A stretch of 64,000 nt of DNA from an uncultured Clostridia bacterium (GCA_934233745.1 CAKQGN010000001.1:186001-250000), one strand, 5' to 3'. Positions 41,047 through 49,830 are shown, counted from the first letter of the stretch. The notes: generated from the sequence alone by a model not told the origin. Program-made: numbers and translations.

Positions 41047-41802
41047 ATGGATAAGAATGAAAAGCAACTCAATGTACATTTTTTGCCAAAGGGAATCAGC
41101 AATCCTCGGTTTCAACAACGAGAAAGCGGCGTTGCGCATACGCCGTACAGCCGAGAAGTTGCGTTCTACACTTGCATAAAAAACGGTGATTTGCAGGGAC
41201 TTGAAAGCAATATGGCAAGTTTTATGAGCGACGCGCTTGTGGTCGGACGTATGAGCGACGACAATTTGCGACAAGTCAAGTATTTGGCGGTGAGTTGCAT
41301 CACTCTTGCCACACGTTACGCCGTCGAGGGCGGACTTATGGAAAGCGAGGCTTACAATCTTTCGGACTCGTACATTCAATGCGTCGATAAAATGGATTCG
41401 GCAAACGACATTATGCGATTCCTCGTCGAAAAGGCAACCGAACTCACATTGCTTGTCGAAAGTCACCGTCAAAGACTGGAATACCCTCCGTACATAAGAA
41501 AGGCAATCAGGTATATCAGCGCGCATTTGCACGATAGGTTGAAATGCGATGACGTTGCAAACGAGTGCGGAGTGAGTGCGGATTATCTGTCGCAAAAATT
41601 CAAAAAGTATGTTGGGGAAAGTTTGCACGGATATATCCTGTCGCAAAAGCTCGAAGAATCGAAGGCGTTGCTTTTTCAGGGGACGGAATACGGCGAAATC
41701 GGTTATTATTTCGGTTTCTGCTCGCAAACGCACTACATCCGGTGCTTTAAGAAAAAGTACGGTATGACGCCGAAAGAATATGTGAACGCATGCTTGACGT
41801 GA
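41047..41802 (+). CDS. AraC-family transcriptional regulator
   Basis: The 251-residue protein has a C-terminal AraC DNA-binding domain (about 150-250) with two helix-turn-helix units: DDVANECGVSADYLSQKFKK, and the signature YGEIGYYFGFCSQTHYIRCFKK with YGMTPKEY after it. The N-terminal 140 residues are helical and are not a cupin sugar-binding domain, so the signal is unknown. It is transcribed away from the acetyltransferase gene, with the GH3 gene beyond, suggesting control of carbohydrate use. A -10 box lies six bases before the ATG. Confidence 0.88.
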   Translation: MDKNEKQLNVHFLPKGISNPRFQQRESGVAHTPYSREVAFYTCIKNGDLQGLESNMASFMSDALVVGRMSDDNLRQVKYLAVSCITLATRYAVEGGLMESEAYNLSDSYIQCVDKMDSANDIMRFLVEKATELTLLVESHRQRLEYPPYIRKAIRYISAHLHDRLKCDDVANECGVSADYLSQKFKKYVGESLHGYILSQKLEESKALLFQGTEYGEIGYYFGFCSQTHYIRCFKKKYGMTPKEYVNACLT

Positions 41803-41889
41803 CGTTTGAAAACGGCGATTGTGCGTTGTGTGCAATGCATCTCAATATCCGATGATACGATGCTTTTCACAATAGAAAAAATCGAGATA

Positions 41890-41919
41890 TTGACATTGAA
41901 AAGGAAAATTTAATATAAT
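41890..41919 (+). promoter_or_regulatory. Sigma-A promoter of the ECF sigma factor gene
   Basis: TTGACA (41890-41895) and TATAAT (41914-41919) are separated by 18 bases. Downstream in the leader, AACGTTT occurs twice, at 41930-41936 and 41940-41946. Confidence 0.65.
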
Positions 41920-41962
41920 CGTAACCGAAAACGTTTGATAACGTTTATAAAGTGAGGAACAA

Positions 41963-42442
41963 ATGAAAAGCACGGCATGGGAAAACTTGTTTAAGAGATA
42001 TTACAACGAGGCTCTTTTGTACGTGTATTCGTTTTGTCACAATCGCACGCTTGCCGAAGACATAGTGCAGGAAGCGTATGTAAGAGCCATTCGCTCGATT
42101 GACGAGGAAAAAGACGGATTTAAGTTCTGGTTGCTGAAAGTTTGCAGAAACTGTTACTTTGACACGTTGCGCAAAAACAAAAAGCTCGAAGCAATCGAAA
42201 ACGACATGCCCTCAAGCGATTCGCTTGTCGATGACGTTATACAAAAAGAAGAATACCGAGCGTTGTACAAGGCCGTTTCTCTTTTGAAAGACAGCTATCA
42301 GGAGGTTGTCAGACTCTATTATTTCGATTCGATGTCCGTCAAGGAGATTGCGTCGATAATCGGAGAGTCTGCCGACAATGTAAAAATTCAATTGTACAGA
42401 GCAAGGCTCAAACTCAAAGAACTTTTGGAGGAAAGCATATGA
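41963..42442 (+). CDS. ECF-type RNA polymerase sigma factor
   Basis: The 159-residue protein has sigma region 2 (LLYVYSFCHNRTLAEDIVQEAYVRAIRSI near residue 20) and region 4 (SYQEVVRLYYFDSMSVKEIASIIGESADNVKIQLYRARLKLKELL), with nothing between them but a short linker, the layout of ECF sigma factors. GTGAGGAAC precedes the ATG. Its stop overlaps the next gene as ATGA; that gene encodes a membrane protein likely to be its anti-sigma factor. The regulon cannot be read from this window. The promoter is a standard sigma-A type. Confidence 0.9.
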   Translation: MKSTAWENLFKRYYNEALLYVYSFCHNRTLAEDIVQEAYVRAIRSIDEEKDGFKFWLLKVCRNCYFDTLRKNKKLEAIENDMPSSDSLVDDVIQKEEYRALYKAVSLLKDSYQEVVRLYYFDSMSVKEIASIIGESADNVKIQLYRARLKLKELLEESI

Positions 42443-43002
42443 ATTTCGATGATGCGTTCAAGCACTATCGGGACGGTGTCGCAACCGATGAAGAAAAACA
42501 ATTTGTCAAGGATCAGCTTGCCAAGGCAAACGAATTTTTGCAAAACGAAACATTCAGGGACGAATCTCCCGTCAAAGAAGCGGATGCGAAAGAAGTAAAG
42601 CAAGCAAAAAAGAAATTAAAATGGCAGTATATCGTCTTGCCGATATGCTTTTTTGTGTGCGTGCTGGCAATCATTGCGGCAATATTGGGCGGAGTGTTCG
42701 GCTCTGCAGCGTCATACGCAAAGCAATCCGCAATGTATTCAAGATCGACATGCGTCGATATCGCCAAAACAAAAGCGTTTGAATTTGTCAGTGATTCGGC
42801 AAACTTCTCCTATGTGAACGTGCAAAGCAAGGACGATTTTGTCGTAGACGATGTCGATGCCGATTTCAATTACAACGGCAAGAATTTGAAAAACAGTTAT
42901 TACACGTATATCGTGGAACTCGAAGTCGAAAGCTGCGATTTTGAAATCAAAATCGAGGTGGATACGCGAAACGGCCAAAGCAAAGTCATCAAAGTCAAAT
43001 AA
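42439..43002 (+). CDS. Probable membrane anti-sigma factor
   Basis: The 187-residue protein has an N-terminal cytoplasmic part (about 1-60, FDDAFKHYRDGVATDEEKQFVKDQL), one membrane helix (about 66-88, YIVLPICFFVCVLAIIAAILGG) and an external domain of about 100 residues ending YIVELEVESCDFEIKIEVDTRNGQSKVIKVK, with a PepSY-like flavour. No HxxxCxxC zinc motif is present. The ATGA overlap with the sigma gene supports the pairing. The sensed signal is unknown. Confidence 0.65.
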   Translation: MNFDDAFKHYRDGVATDEEKQFVKDQLAKANEFLQNETFRDESPVKEADAKEVKQAKKKLKWQYIVLPICFFVCVLAIIAAILGGVFGSAASYAKQSAMYSRSTCVDIAKTKAFEFVSDSANFSYVNVQSKDDFVVDDVDADFNYNGKNLKNSYYTYIVELEVESCDFEIKIEVDTRNGQSKVIKVK

Positions 43003-43141
43003 AGCTGAAACAAAAATTCGTAATCTATAATGCAATGTACGGGCGCGCCTAAAAGGCGTGCCTTTGTTTTTTCAAAGCCAGTTGCCAAAACGTACAAAAT
43101 ATTCCACTAATTTTTATATCCTGCTTGCATACAATAGTTGT

Positions 43142-43855
43142 ATGTGGTCAAACGTGATAAGCATAGGCAAAGAGTATTCAAAGGAAATAGATTATATACT
43201 TGCGCAACTACAATGTACAAAAGATGTTTCGTATGCGACGGAAGAAAGCGAGCAAAGGATGTGGATTTATCTTGCGTCGTCTTGCGAGAACGCTCAACAA
43301 ATAGAAAACGAAATGTATCGTATATTATCGGTAGTATTTTTGTCGTTTTTGAAATTGAGATTCTTTCTTGAGAGGTTGCCGATACATTGTATGTCATATG
43401 CAAAATGCGTCCTGATAAGTTCTATGTTGCACTTTGACGAGGCTTTTGAAGAAAACCTGATTGCAAAAACGTTGTCCGATTCGATGGATTATAATGTGGA
43501 CGGGCTTTTCAATTTTCGCTTGCGTATGCTCAAAGAGTCTTGGGAGGAAATAGCAGACGTTGCCGCGAGATTGCTTGAGGGAAGCGACGGCGACAAGGAC
43601 GTTTTCGACATAGCAACGTTTATAGCAGGCAGTGAGGGCGGAAAAAGCCGTATTGCAACCGACGGACAAACCATAGACAACATAACGCAACGTCGCAGAG
43701 TGGAAATCGTAAGATTGTACGATGATAGCGAATACAATCTGATTGATGCCATAGTAAAGGAAAAGCCTTTTGAAATATATGTCACAAACAAGAATCTTTC
43801 GGATGCTATGAGAGGAATATTGAAAAAAATCGCAAAAGTAATAGAAAAGATATAA
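43142..43855 (+). CDS. YtxC-like putative sporulation protein
   Basis: The 237-residue protein has a central segment GLFNFRLRMLKESWEEIADVAARLL and a C-terminal DSEYNLIDAIVKEKPFEIYVTN that resemble the YtxC family of Bacillota, proteins of unknown biochemistry linked to sporulation. No signal peptide is seen. The ATG at 43142 is chosen because the conserved-looking region begins there and CATACAAT lies just upstream; an in-frame start at 43058 is unlikely. The element CATACAAT (43128-43135) fits the sigma-E -10 consensus, which would give mother-cell expression, but no convincing -35 element is visible. The family call is tentative. Confidence 0.4.
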   Translation: MWSNVISIGKEYSKEIDYILAQLQCTKDVSYATEESEQRMWIYLASSCENAQQIENEMYRILSVVFLSFLKLRFFLERLPIHCMSYAKCVLISSMLHFDEAFEENLIAKTLSDSMDYNVDGLFNFRLRMLKESWEEIADVAARLLEGSDGDKDVFDIATFIAGSEGGKSRIATDGQTIDNITQRRRVEIVRLYDDSEYNLIDAIVKEKPFEIYVTNKNLSDAMRGILKKIAKVIEKI

Positions 43856-43856
43856 A

Positions 43857-43985
43857 ACACGATAAGTGTGACAAAAATCGCAAAAATACGATATAAACGG
43901 AAATAATAGCCCAAAATTCGCTTTATTTTTTATATAAAAAACACAATACGTGTTGTATATTAAAAAATAAAAACACGATATGTGT
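43857..43985. repeat. Three copies of a 13-bp imperfect palindrome
   Basis: ACACGATAAGTGT (43857-43869), ACACAATACGTGT (43941-43953) and ACACGATATGTGT (43973-43985) lie in the 222-base A+T-rich gap between the YtxC-like gene and serA. The last two are each followed by ATATTAAA at similar distance. The rest of the gap shows nothing but a terminator. Confidence 0.65.
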
Positions 43986-44035
43986 TCAATATTAAATATA
44001 TTATGCTTGTATTCGGACAAGCAATACCAATAAAA

Positions 44036-44062
44036 CAAAAAAGGCAGGCCGCAGCCTGCCTT
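44036..44062 (-). terminator. Terminator of the serC-serA transcript
   Basis: AAGGCAGGC and GCCTGCCTT form a 9-bp stem with a CGCA loop; on the minus strand it is followed by TTTTTTGTTTT. Confidence 0.88.
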
Positions 44063-44077
44063 AGACTTTGTTTGTCG

Positions 44078-45166
44078 TCAATATACTTTTCTTGCTTTTA
44101 TTATGTCGTCGCCTTCGAACGACAGAGTGTCGTCGTCGCTGTCAATGACGGTATATCTCAGACCGTTTCTCGTTGCGCTTACGCCGCCGAATCTGTTTGT
44201 GCCGATATCTGTTGAAATCACCGTATAGCGATGGGTTGCGCTTTTAGGTGCTTTTACGTTTGGAAGATTGACCGAATTTGTTATATTGCCGTTTTCGATA
44301 TAATCTTTGAGTTGTTGCGCCGCCATAACCGCACAATTGTCTTCGGCTTCTTCCGTTGACGCTCCGAGGTGAGGAATTGCAACTATGCCGTCCACGCCTA
44401 TGCAGTCTTCGTTTGGAAAGTCAACGACGTATTTGCGTATTTTTTTGATTGTAAGAGCCTCTTTTATTGCGTTCACGTCGCAAAGTTCTCCTCGCGCTGC
44501 GTTGATGACGATAACTCCGTCCTTCATTGTCTGTATGCTTTCGGCATTGACAAGCCCTTTGGTGTCGGGAGTCATAGGCATATGCAAAGTGACAAAATCG
44601 GCGTCCGCCCAGCTTGCTTTCATATCGTCATAAACGGTTACAAACGGGATTTCTTTCTTTGCGTTTTCAGAAATAAACGGATCGTATCCGACAATATTCA
44701 TGCCGAGTGCATGTGCGGATACGGCAACTTTGCGACCTATCGCACCGAGTCCCAAAACACAAAGTGTTTTGCCTGAGATTTCTGTGCCTGCAAATTGTGC
44801 TTTCCCTTTTTCGACTTGCTTTGCCACATCGTCGCCACTTAGGTTGCTTGCCCAGTTTATAGCTTCGCTGATATTGCGTGCGCCGATAATCAATGCGGCA
44901 ATGACAAGTTCTTTTACGGCGTTTGCGTTTGCACCCGGTGTGTTGAATACGCAAATTCCTTGCTTTGCATATTCCGCATGAGGAATGTTGTTTACGCCCG
45001 CGCCCGCTCTTGCCACGGCAAGAAGGGAAGACGGCACAGCGTATTCTTCCATTTTGAAGGAACGAACAAGAATTCCGATCGGATTTTCGCTCGAATCAGT
45101 GACGTTGTATCCTTCAAGCACCGGATTTGCAAGTTTTGATATAGAGTTGAGTTTTAATATATCCAT
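44078..45166 (-). CDS. serA: D-3-phosphoglycerate dehydrogenase
   Basis: This 362-residue enzyme oxidises 3-phosphoglycerate with NAD+ in the first step of serine synthesis. It has the NAD-binding motif VLGLGAIGRKVAVSAHALGM near residue 142, the catalytic Arg in INAARGELCD near 229, Glu in DFPNEDC near 254 and His in IPHLGAST near 270. There is no full C-terminal ACT domain, only a short tail of about 50 residues, so serine feedback control like that of the long enzymes may be absent. AAGGAGA before the ATG at 45166 sets the start. It lies 99 bases downstream of serC on the same strand. Confidence 0.92.
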   Translation of the reverse strand: MDILKLNSISKLANPVLEGYNVTDSSENPIGILVRSFKMEEYAVPSSLLAVARAGAGVNNIPHAEYAKQGICVFNTPGANANAVKELVIAALIIGARNISEAINWASNLSGDDVAKQVEKGKAQFAGTEISGKTLCVLGLGAIGRKVAVSAHALGMNIVGYDPFISENAKKEIPFVTVYDDMKASWADADFVTLHMPMTPDTKGLVNAESIQTMKDGVIVINAARGELCDVNAIKEALTIKKIRKYVVDFPNEDCIGVDGIVAIPHLGASTEEAEDNCAVMAAQQLKDYIENGNITNSVNLPNVKAPKSATHRYTVISTDIGTNRFGGVSATRNGLRYTVIDSDDDTLSFEGDDIIKARKVY

Positions 45167-45265
45167 ACTGTCTCCTTGCAAAACGTTCTGACTCGGCAGA
45201 AGTTTTGCATTGTGTACGAACAGAGTTCGTAAGGCAAAAAGAAGCGCAAAATGCGCCTCATTTCG

Positions 45266-46342
45266 TTATTTGTTTTCAAGCTCGAACTTCTTCATAAAGT
45301 CGATGAGTGCTTTTACGCCTTCAACGGGCATTGCGTTGTAAATCGACGCTCTCATGCCGCCGACGAGTTTGTGTCCTTTAAGACTCACAAGTCCTGCCTG
45401 TTCCGCTTCTTTGACAAACTTTGCGTTGAGTTCGTCGCTCGGGGATACAAACGGCACATTCATAATAGAACGGCTTTCTTTTTCAACGAAATTGTTGTAA
45501 AAATCGCTCTCATCGATAAAATCGTAAAGCATTTTTGCCTTTTCGCGATTGATTTGTTCCATGACGGGAACGCCGCCGAGTTTTTTGAGGTGACGAAGGT
45601 TGAGCATCATCATATAAATCGACCAGCACGGAGGTGTGTTATAGAGGCTGTTCGCGTCGATTTGCGTGCGATATTTGAGCATAGTCGGGCAAATCGGCAA
45701 TTCGCCTCCGAGCATATCCTCTTTGACGATAACAAGCGTCACGCCTGCGGGAGCGAGGTTTTTTTGCGCGCCTGCGTAAATGAGAGAATATTTGCTCGGG
45801 TCTATCACTTCGCTCATTATGCACGAGGATAAGTCCGAAACCAAAGGCACGTTGCCCGTATCGGGCAGAGTGTTGTATTTCAAGCCGAAAATAGTGTTGT
45901 TTTCGGTGATATGCACATAGCTTGCGTCTTGTCTGAAATCTTCGCGAGCGGTTTTGGGAATATAAGTGAACTTTTTATCTTCGCTTGAAGCGACAAGGCG
46001 AATATCTCCGTATTTTTGCGCTTCTTTGTATGCTTTTTTTGCAAAGTTACCCGTCACTATATAGTCCGCTTTGCCCGTTTTCAACAGGTTGAGGGGTATA
46101 GCCTCGAATTGTGTGGACGCACCGCCTTGCACCATGATGACGTGATAGTCGTCGGGAAGATTCATAAGCTCGCGCACAAGATCAAGTGCTTCGCTGTTGA
46201 TTGCGTCATACCATTTTGAGCGATGGCTCATTTCCATCACGCTCATGCCCGAACCGTTGTAATCGGCAATATTTTTGCTTGCTTCTTCGATAACTTCGAG
46301 AGGGAGCATACTGGGGCCTGCCGAGAAATTGTAAACTCTCAT
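45266..46342 (-). CDS. serC: Phosphoserine aminotransferase
   Basis: The 358-residue PLP enzyme converts 3-phosphohydroxypyruvate and glutamate to phosphoserine. It opens with the family signature MRVYNFSAGPSMLP and has VMEMSHRSKWY, MVQGGASTQFEAIP, and the PLP lysine in YAGAQKNLAPAGV near residue 193. The end, LVGGMRASIYNAMPVEGVKALIDFM, is typical. AAAAGGAG precedes the ATG. It is first in the serC-serA operon. The third enzyme, phosphoserine phosphatase, is not in this window. Confidence 0.95.
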   Translation of the reverse strand: MRVYNFSAGPSMLPLEVIEEASKNIADYNGSGMSVMEMSHRSKWYDAINSEALDLVRELMNLPDDYHVIMVQGGASTQFEAIPLNLLKTGKADYIVTGNFAKKAYKEAQKYGDIRLVASSEDKKFTYIPKTAREDFRQDASYVHITENNTIFGLKYNTLPDTGNVPLVSDLSSCIMSEVIDPSKYSLIYAGAQKNLAPAGVTLVIVKEDMLGGELPICPTMLKYRTQIDANSLYNTPPCWSIYMMMLNLRHLKKLGGVPVMEQINREKAKMLYDFIDESDFYNNFVEKESRSIMNVPFVSPSDELNAKFVKEAEQAGLVSLKGHKLVGGMRASIYNAMPVEGVKALIDFMKKFELENK

Positions 46343-46629
46343 AAAATTCTCCTTTTAAGATGACATAATCGCATTCGTTTTTGCGATTTGTACATTATAA
46401 TCGTAAATGATAAAAAGCTTGTTGTAAAGATTTTTTTTCGTGCAAACGTATAGTTTTTGACGCTTTTTGGCGAAAGCCTTGCAAAAATCTCCGTTTTGAT
46501 GTAATATAATAAACTGCGTAGCTATTGACTAATAATAAATAATTATATGTACATACTTGCGCGCGGACGTTGTTCGCAAAACAAAACAAATATATTCTAA
46601 TATAAATAGACAGAAATCGGAGAAAACAC

Positions 46630-48285
46630 ATGGCAAAAAACGCAAAAAATGCTAAAACAGTAAAAGTTACCTTCCTCGGCGGTGTCGGCGAGGTGGGCAA
46701 AAATATGACCGCAATCGAGTGCGGCGACGATATGATAGTCGTCGACTGCGGCGTGTCCTTTGCAACAAGCGAAGAAGCGCCCGGCATCGACGCAATCATC
46801 CCCGACATCACTTATATCAAAGAAAACATATCCAAATTGCGCGGAATCGTGCTGACACACGGTCACGAAGACCACATCGGCGCAATTCCGTACTATGCCG
46901 ACGATCTTAAAAACACGCCCATTTACGGCACTGCGCTCACAATCGGACTATTGAAGAGAAAACTCGACAAAAACGGCAAAAAATGCAATCTTATTACCGT
47001 ATCGGCAGGCGACAGCGTTACGCTTGGCGGGTTCAAAGTCGAATTTATCAAAGTTTGTCACTCTATGGCAGGTGCATGCGCTCTTGCGATAACGACGCAG
47101 GTCGGCACCGTGTTCGTGACGGGCGATTTCAAAATCGACAACACGCCAATCGACGGCAAGAAAACCGACATAGGACGTATTGCCGAAATCGGTGCAAAGG
47201 GCGTTTTGCTTATGTTGGGCGAGTCCACAAACGTTGAGCGAAAGGGCAGTTCCACATCCGAAAAGGTGGTCGGTCAGACTCTTGAAAATATCTTTGCGTC
47301 AAACCTCGACAAGAGAATCGTTATCGCATGCTTTGCATCTTCCAATTACAGAGTGCAACAAGTGCTTACTCTTGCTCACAAGTATCACAGAAAAGTCGTG
47401 CTTGCGGGCAGAAGCATGAAGGGTATGGCGGACGTTGCGTCGGCTTGCGGCGAATTGCAAGTGCCAAAGGGCGTCATAGTGGACAGCGTGGGCAAACTCT
47501 TGCCGAGCGAAACCGTCATTTTGGCAACGGGCTCGCAAGGAGAGCCTCTGTCTGCGCTCAACAAACTTTCCAAAGGAGAATTCAACAAAATCAACATCGG
47601 ACCGCAAGATCTTGTCGTGCTTTCGTCATCTCCCATTCCCGGCAACGAAAAATCGGTATACGACGTCATCAACGACTTGTTCAGAAAGGGTGCAAACGTA
47701 ATTTACGACGCGATGAACGACATCCACGTTTCGGGACACGCATACGAGGAAGAACTCAAACTTATGCTCACCCTCGTGCAACCCGAGTATTTTATGCCGG
47801 TACACGGTGAATATCGTCATCAGCATAAGCATGCGGAGATCGCAAAAACGCTCGGCGTTCCCTCAAAAAATATCGTTATTCCGAATATCGGCGAGTGCTA
47901 TGGCGTAAACCACAAGGGCATAAGACAACACTCAAACGTCACCGCAGGCAATGCGTATGTGGACGGCGTTGTGCTTGAAAACGGCAAAATGCTCGTCAAC
48001 GACAGAAAATCGCTTGCCGAATACGGTATGCTCGTGGTGCTATGCGCAGTTGATACGGATCAAGGCAAGGTGGTTGGCGACGTCGACATCGTTGCAAGAG
48101 GGTTCAATCTCACCGACGATGTAGTAAATTCCATAAAGACTACCGCAATCGACACGATAAACGGTGCCGACTTTGACAAGGCGGACGTCAATGAGGTTGC
48201 AAGAATGGTCAAAAAAGCAGTCAGAAAGCTCTTCTACAAAGACAGACAATTCCCAATTATTATTCCGGTGATTGTCGAGGACTGA
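46630..48285 (+). CDS. rnj: Ribonuclease J
   Basis: The 551-residue enzyme is an endonuclease and 5'-3' exonuclease of mRNA decay and rRNA maturation in Bacillota. The metallo-beta-lactamase core shows VDCGVSF and the zinc motif LTHGHEDHIGAIPYY near residue 76, KVCHSMAGA, and VFVTGDFKID. The beta-CASP insertion contains ASSNYRVQQVL, followed by MPVHGEYRHQHKHAEIA and a C-terminal RNase J domain (VVGDVDIVARGF to FYKDRQFPIIIPVIVED). CGGAGAAA precedes the ATG. The 287-base gap upstream is A+T-rich and must hold divergent promoters for rnj and serC; TTGACT at 46525 and TATAAT near 46504 are candidates. J1 versus J2 is not decided. Confidence 0.93.
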   Translation: MAKNAKNAKTVKVTFLGGVGEVGKNMTAIECGDDMIVVDCGVSFATSEEAPGIDAIIPDITYIKENISKLRGIVLTHGHEDHIGAIPYYADDLKNTPIYGTALTIGLLKRKLDKNGKKCNLITVSAGDSVTLGGFKVEFIKVCHSMAGACALAITTQVGTVFVTGDFKIDNTPIDGKKTDIGRIAEIGAKGVLLMLGESTNVERKGSSTSEKVVGQTLENIFASNLDKRIVIACFASSNYRVQQVLTLAHKYHRKVVLAGRSMKGMADVASACGELQVPKGVIVDSVGKLLPSETVILATGSQGEPLSALNKLSKGEFNKINIGPQDLVVLSSSPIPGNEKSVYDVINDLFRKGANVIYDAMNDIHVSGHAYEEELKLMLTLVQPEYFMPVHGEYRHQHKHAEIAKTLGVPSKNIVIPNIGECYGVNHKGIRQHSNVTAGNAYVDGVVLENGKMLVNDRKSLAEYGMLVVLCAVDTDQGKVVGDVDIVARGFNLTDDVVNSIKTTAIDTINGADFDKADVNEVARMVKKAVRKLFYKDRQFPIIIPVIVED

Positions 48286-48356
48286 TATTTTAGACGCAAT
48301 ACTCGCATTTTCAAAGAGATGCGGACAACAATATTTGTAGAAAAAGAAGGCGCAAA

Positions 48357-49445
48357 ATGTATAGAAAACGCATTATTTTGATACTCACTTCACGCGACGA
48401 AAACGACGGAATCTCGCAAAAAATTGCAGAGGCTATCCGCAAAATCGGCACGCATAACGTGGTTGTGATGAGCGACGACAAGTACGGCTCGGCAGCCAAA
48501 CTTTCCGCGCTCGACAAACTTATGGACAGCGGAAGCGAATATCAGTATTTGCTTGAAAAGAAAGACAAAGGCGTGCTGCGCGACATATTTAAGCTCAAAA
48601 GTTTTTCAAAACGCGTCAATCGCATAAACAACATGATAAAGCGTTTTCATCCCGAGTATATTTTGTGCGTTACACCGTATGCTCATCATTGCGCCGTCGA
48701 GGCAAAACGCAGAGCTAAATTTCGCACGCAGATAATATACATGCTCCAAACGTTCACTCTTCCAAAAAGAGTGCATGATGACGCAACCAATGTGTTTATC
48801 GTCGAAAATGCGGATGTAAAAGCCGATTTGGTGCGACAAGGCATAAAATCAAAGGATGTTATGGTGATGGGCTTGCCCTTTGAAATCACACCGAAAACGC
48901 GTCAGGAAATTGTGCTGAAAAAGCAGGAACTCGGACTTCCGAAAGTCAAGACGGTTTATGTAAACATTCAAGAAAAAAAACAACTCGAAAGCGTGTTTTC
49001 GCTCCTTCTCGACCAAGGCGAGATAGCAAATCTGGCAGTTTACGTCAACGACGCGCATATGCTTGAAACGCTCTCGTCACTGTCAGTAAAAGCACCCGAA
49101 ACAAAGGTTATATTTTTGCAATCGCCCGAGCAAGCCGACGACTGTTTGCCCGTTTGCGACGTAGCAATTACGCTTTACGATCCGGCAACGCTTTATAAGT
49201 GTTTCAAACTCGGTGTGCCGTCCGTTGTCGTAAAGGAAGGAGAACACGAGCAATCGGACATATCCTATCTTGCTCAGAACGAGCTTTGCCTTGTTGCAAA
49301 AACCGATTTGGAAATCGTGGGATTGCTGTATAGAGTTTTGCAAACGGACGCAGGGGAGCGAATTGCCGCAAACGGCAAAAAGTGGGTGGAGTTCAGCTCG
49401 CTTGAAAATATCGCAAACTTCCTCACGGCGTATATCGCGGTGTGA
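48357..49445 (+). CDS. GT-B glycosyltransferase-like protein (MurG/MGDG synthase type)
   Basis: The 362-residue protein opens with a Rossmann-like strand (MYRKRIILILTSRDENDGISQKIAEAI) and has VENADVKADLVRQGI and VMVMGLPFE. Near residue 280 comes the donor-binding style segment LYKCFKLGVPSVVVKEGEHEQSDISYL. This layout fits the two-domain GT-B fold of MurG and UgtP-like diacylglycerol glycosyltransferases. It lacks membrane segments and would act at the inner membrane face. The ribosome-binding site is weak. Donor and acceptor are not known; some family signatures are poorly preserved, so it could be an inactive relative. Confidence 0.55.
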   Translation: MYRKRIILILTSRDENDGISQKIAEAIRKIGTHNVVVMSDDKYGSAAKLSALDKLMDSGSEYQYLLEKKDKGVLRDIFKLKSFSKRVNRINNMIKRFHPEYILCVTPYAHHCAVEAKRRAKFRTQIIYMLQTFTLPKRVHDDATNVFIVENADVKADLVRQGIKSKDVMVMGLPFEITPKTRQEIVLKKQELGLPKVKTVYVNIQEKKQLESVFSLLLDQGEIANLAVYVNDAHMLETLSSLSVKAPETKVIFLQSPEQADDCLPVCDVAITLYDPATLYKCFKLGVPSVVVKEGEHEQSDISYLAQNELCLVAKTDLEIVGLLYRVLQTDAGERIAANGKKWVEFSSLENIANFLTAYIAV

Positions 49446-49471
49446 GCGTGCGCATAAGGGAGGTGCGTCTT

Positions 49472-49690
49472 TTGCGCAAGTGATATTGCACTTCGTGCGG
49501 TGATATCACTGCGTGATGGTATCGTGCTTTGCACGGTGATATCGCACTTTGTGCGATGATATCAAAACACTGTTTGGATTGCGGAATATTGCACTTGCGT
49601 GCGTGATATTGTCGTCGCTGACGACAGTGATATTGCAACTTTGTTGCAGTTGTGGAAAACTAAATAATATCGCCTGCGGCGGTGATATTT
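49472..49690. repeat. Array of eight small hairpins separated by TGATAT-type spacers
   Basis: Each hairpin has a different stem and a 3-4 base loop: GCAC/GTGC (49488), ATCAC/GTGAT (49505), CGTGC/GCACG (49523), ATCGCAC/GTGCGAT (49541), GCAC/GTGC (49591), GTCGTC/GACGAC (49611), GCAAC/GTTGC (49634) and CGCC/GGCG (49671). Between them TGATATT or TGATATC recurs at least seven times. It begins after the stop of the glycosyltransferase-like gene and has no reading frame of interest. Confidence 0.8.
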
Positions 49691-49730
49691 GCTCAAACGG
49701 AGCCTAGGTTATGGCAACCTCCCAAACGGT

Positions 49731-49830
49731 GTCATTGCGAGGAGCAACAACGTTGCGACGTGGCAATCCCCTAAATAGAAACGAAAACACAGTGGCAATT
49801 GCCATTCACCACGCTTGTTCTCGCAATGAT
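49731..49830. repeat. MITE-like dispersed repeat, copy B
   Basis: Terminal inverted repeats TCATTGCGAG (49732-49741) and CTCGCAATGA (49820-49829) enclose about 98 bases including the perfect palindrome TGGCAATTGCCA (49793-49804). The left end matches copy A at 9405. Confidence 0.7.

Noticed and set aside
46343..46629. T-box or serine-responsive riboswitch upstream of serC
   Set aside because: No T-box consensus, specifier hairpin or terminator-antiterminator pair was found between the likely promoter and the serC start.
49472..49690. Possible CRISPR array
   Set aside because: The constant element is only 6-7 bases, the variable parts are self-complementary hairpins of 11-17 bases, and no cas gene is present.
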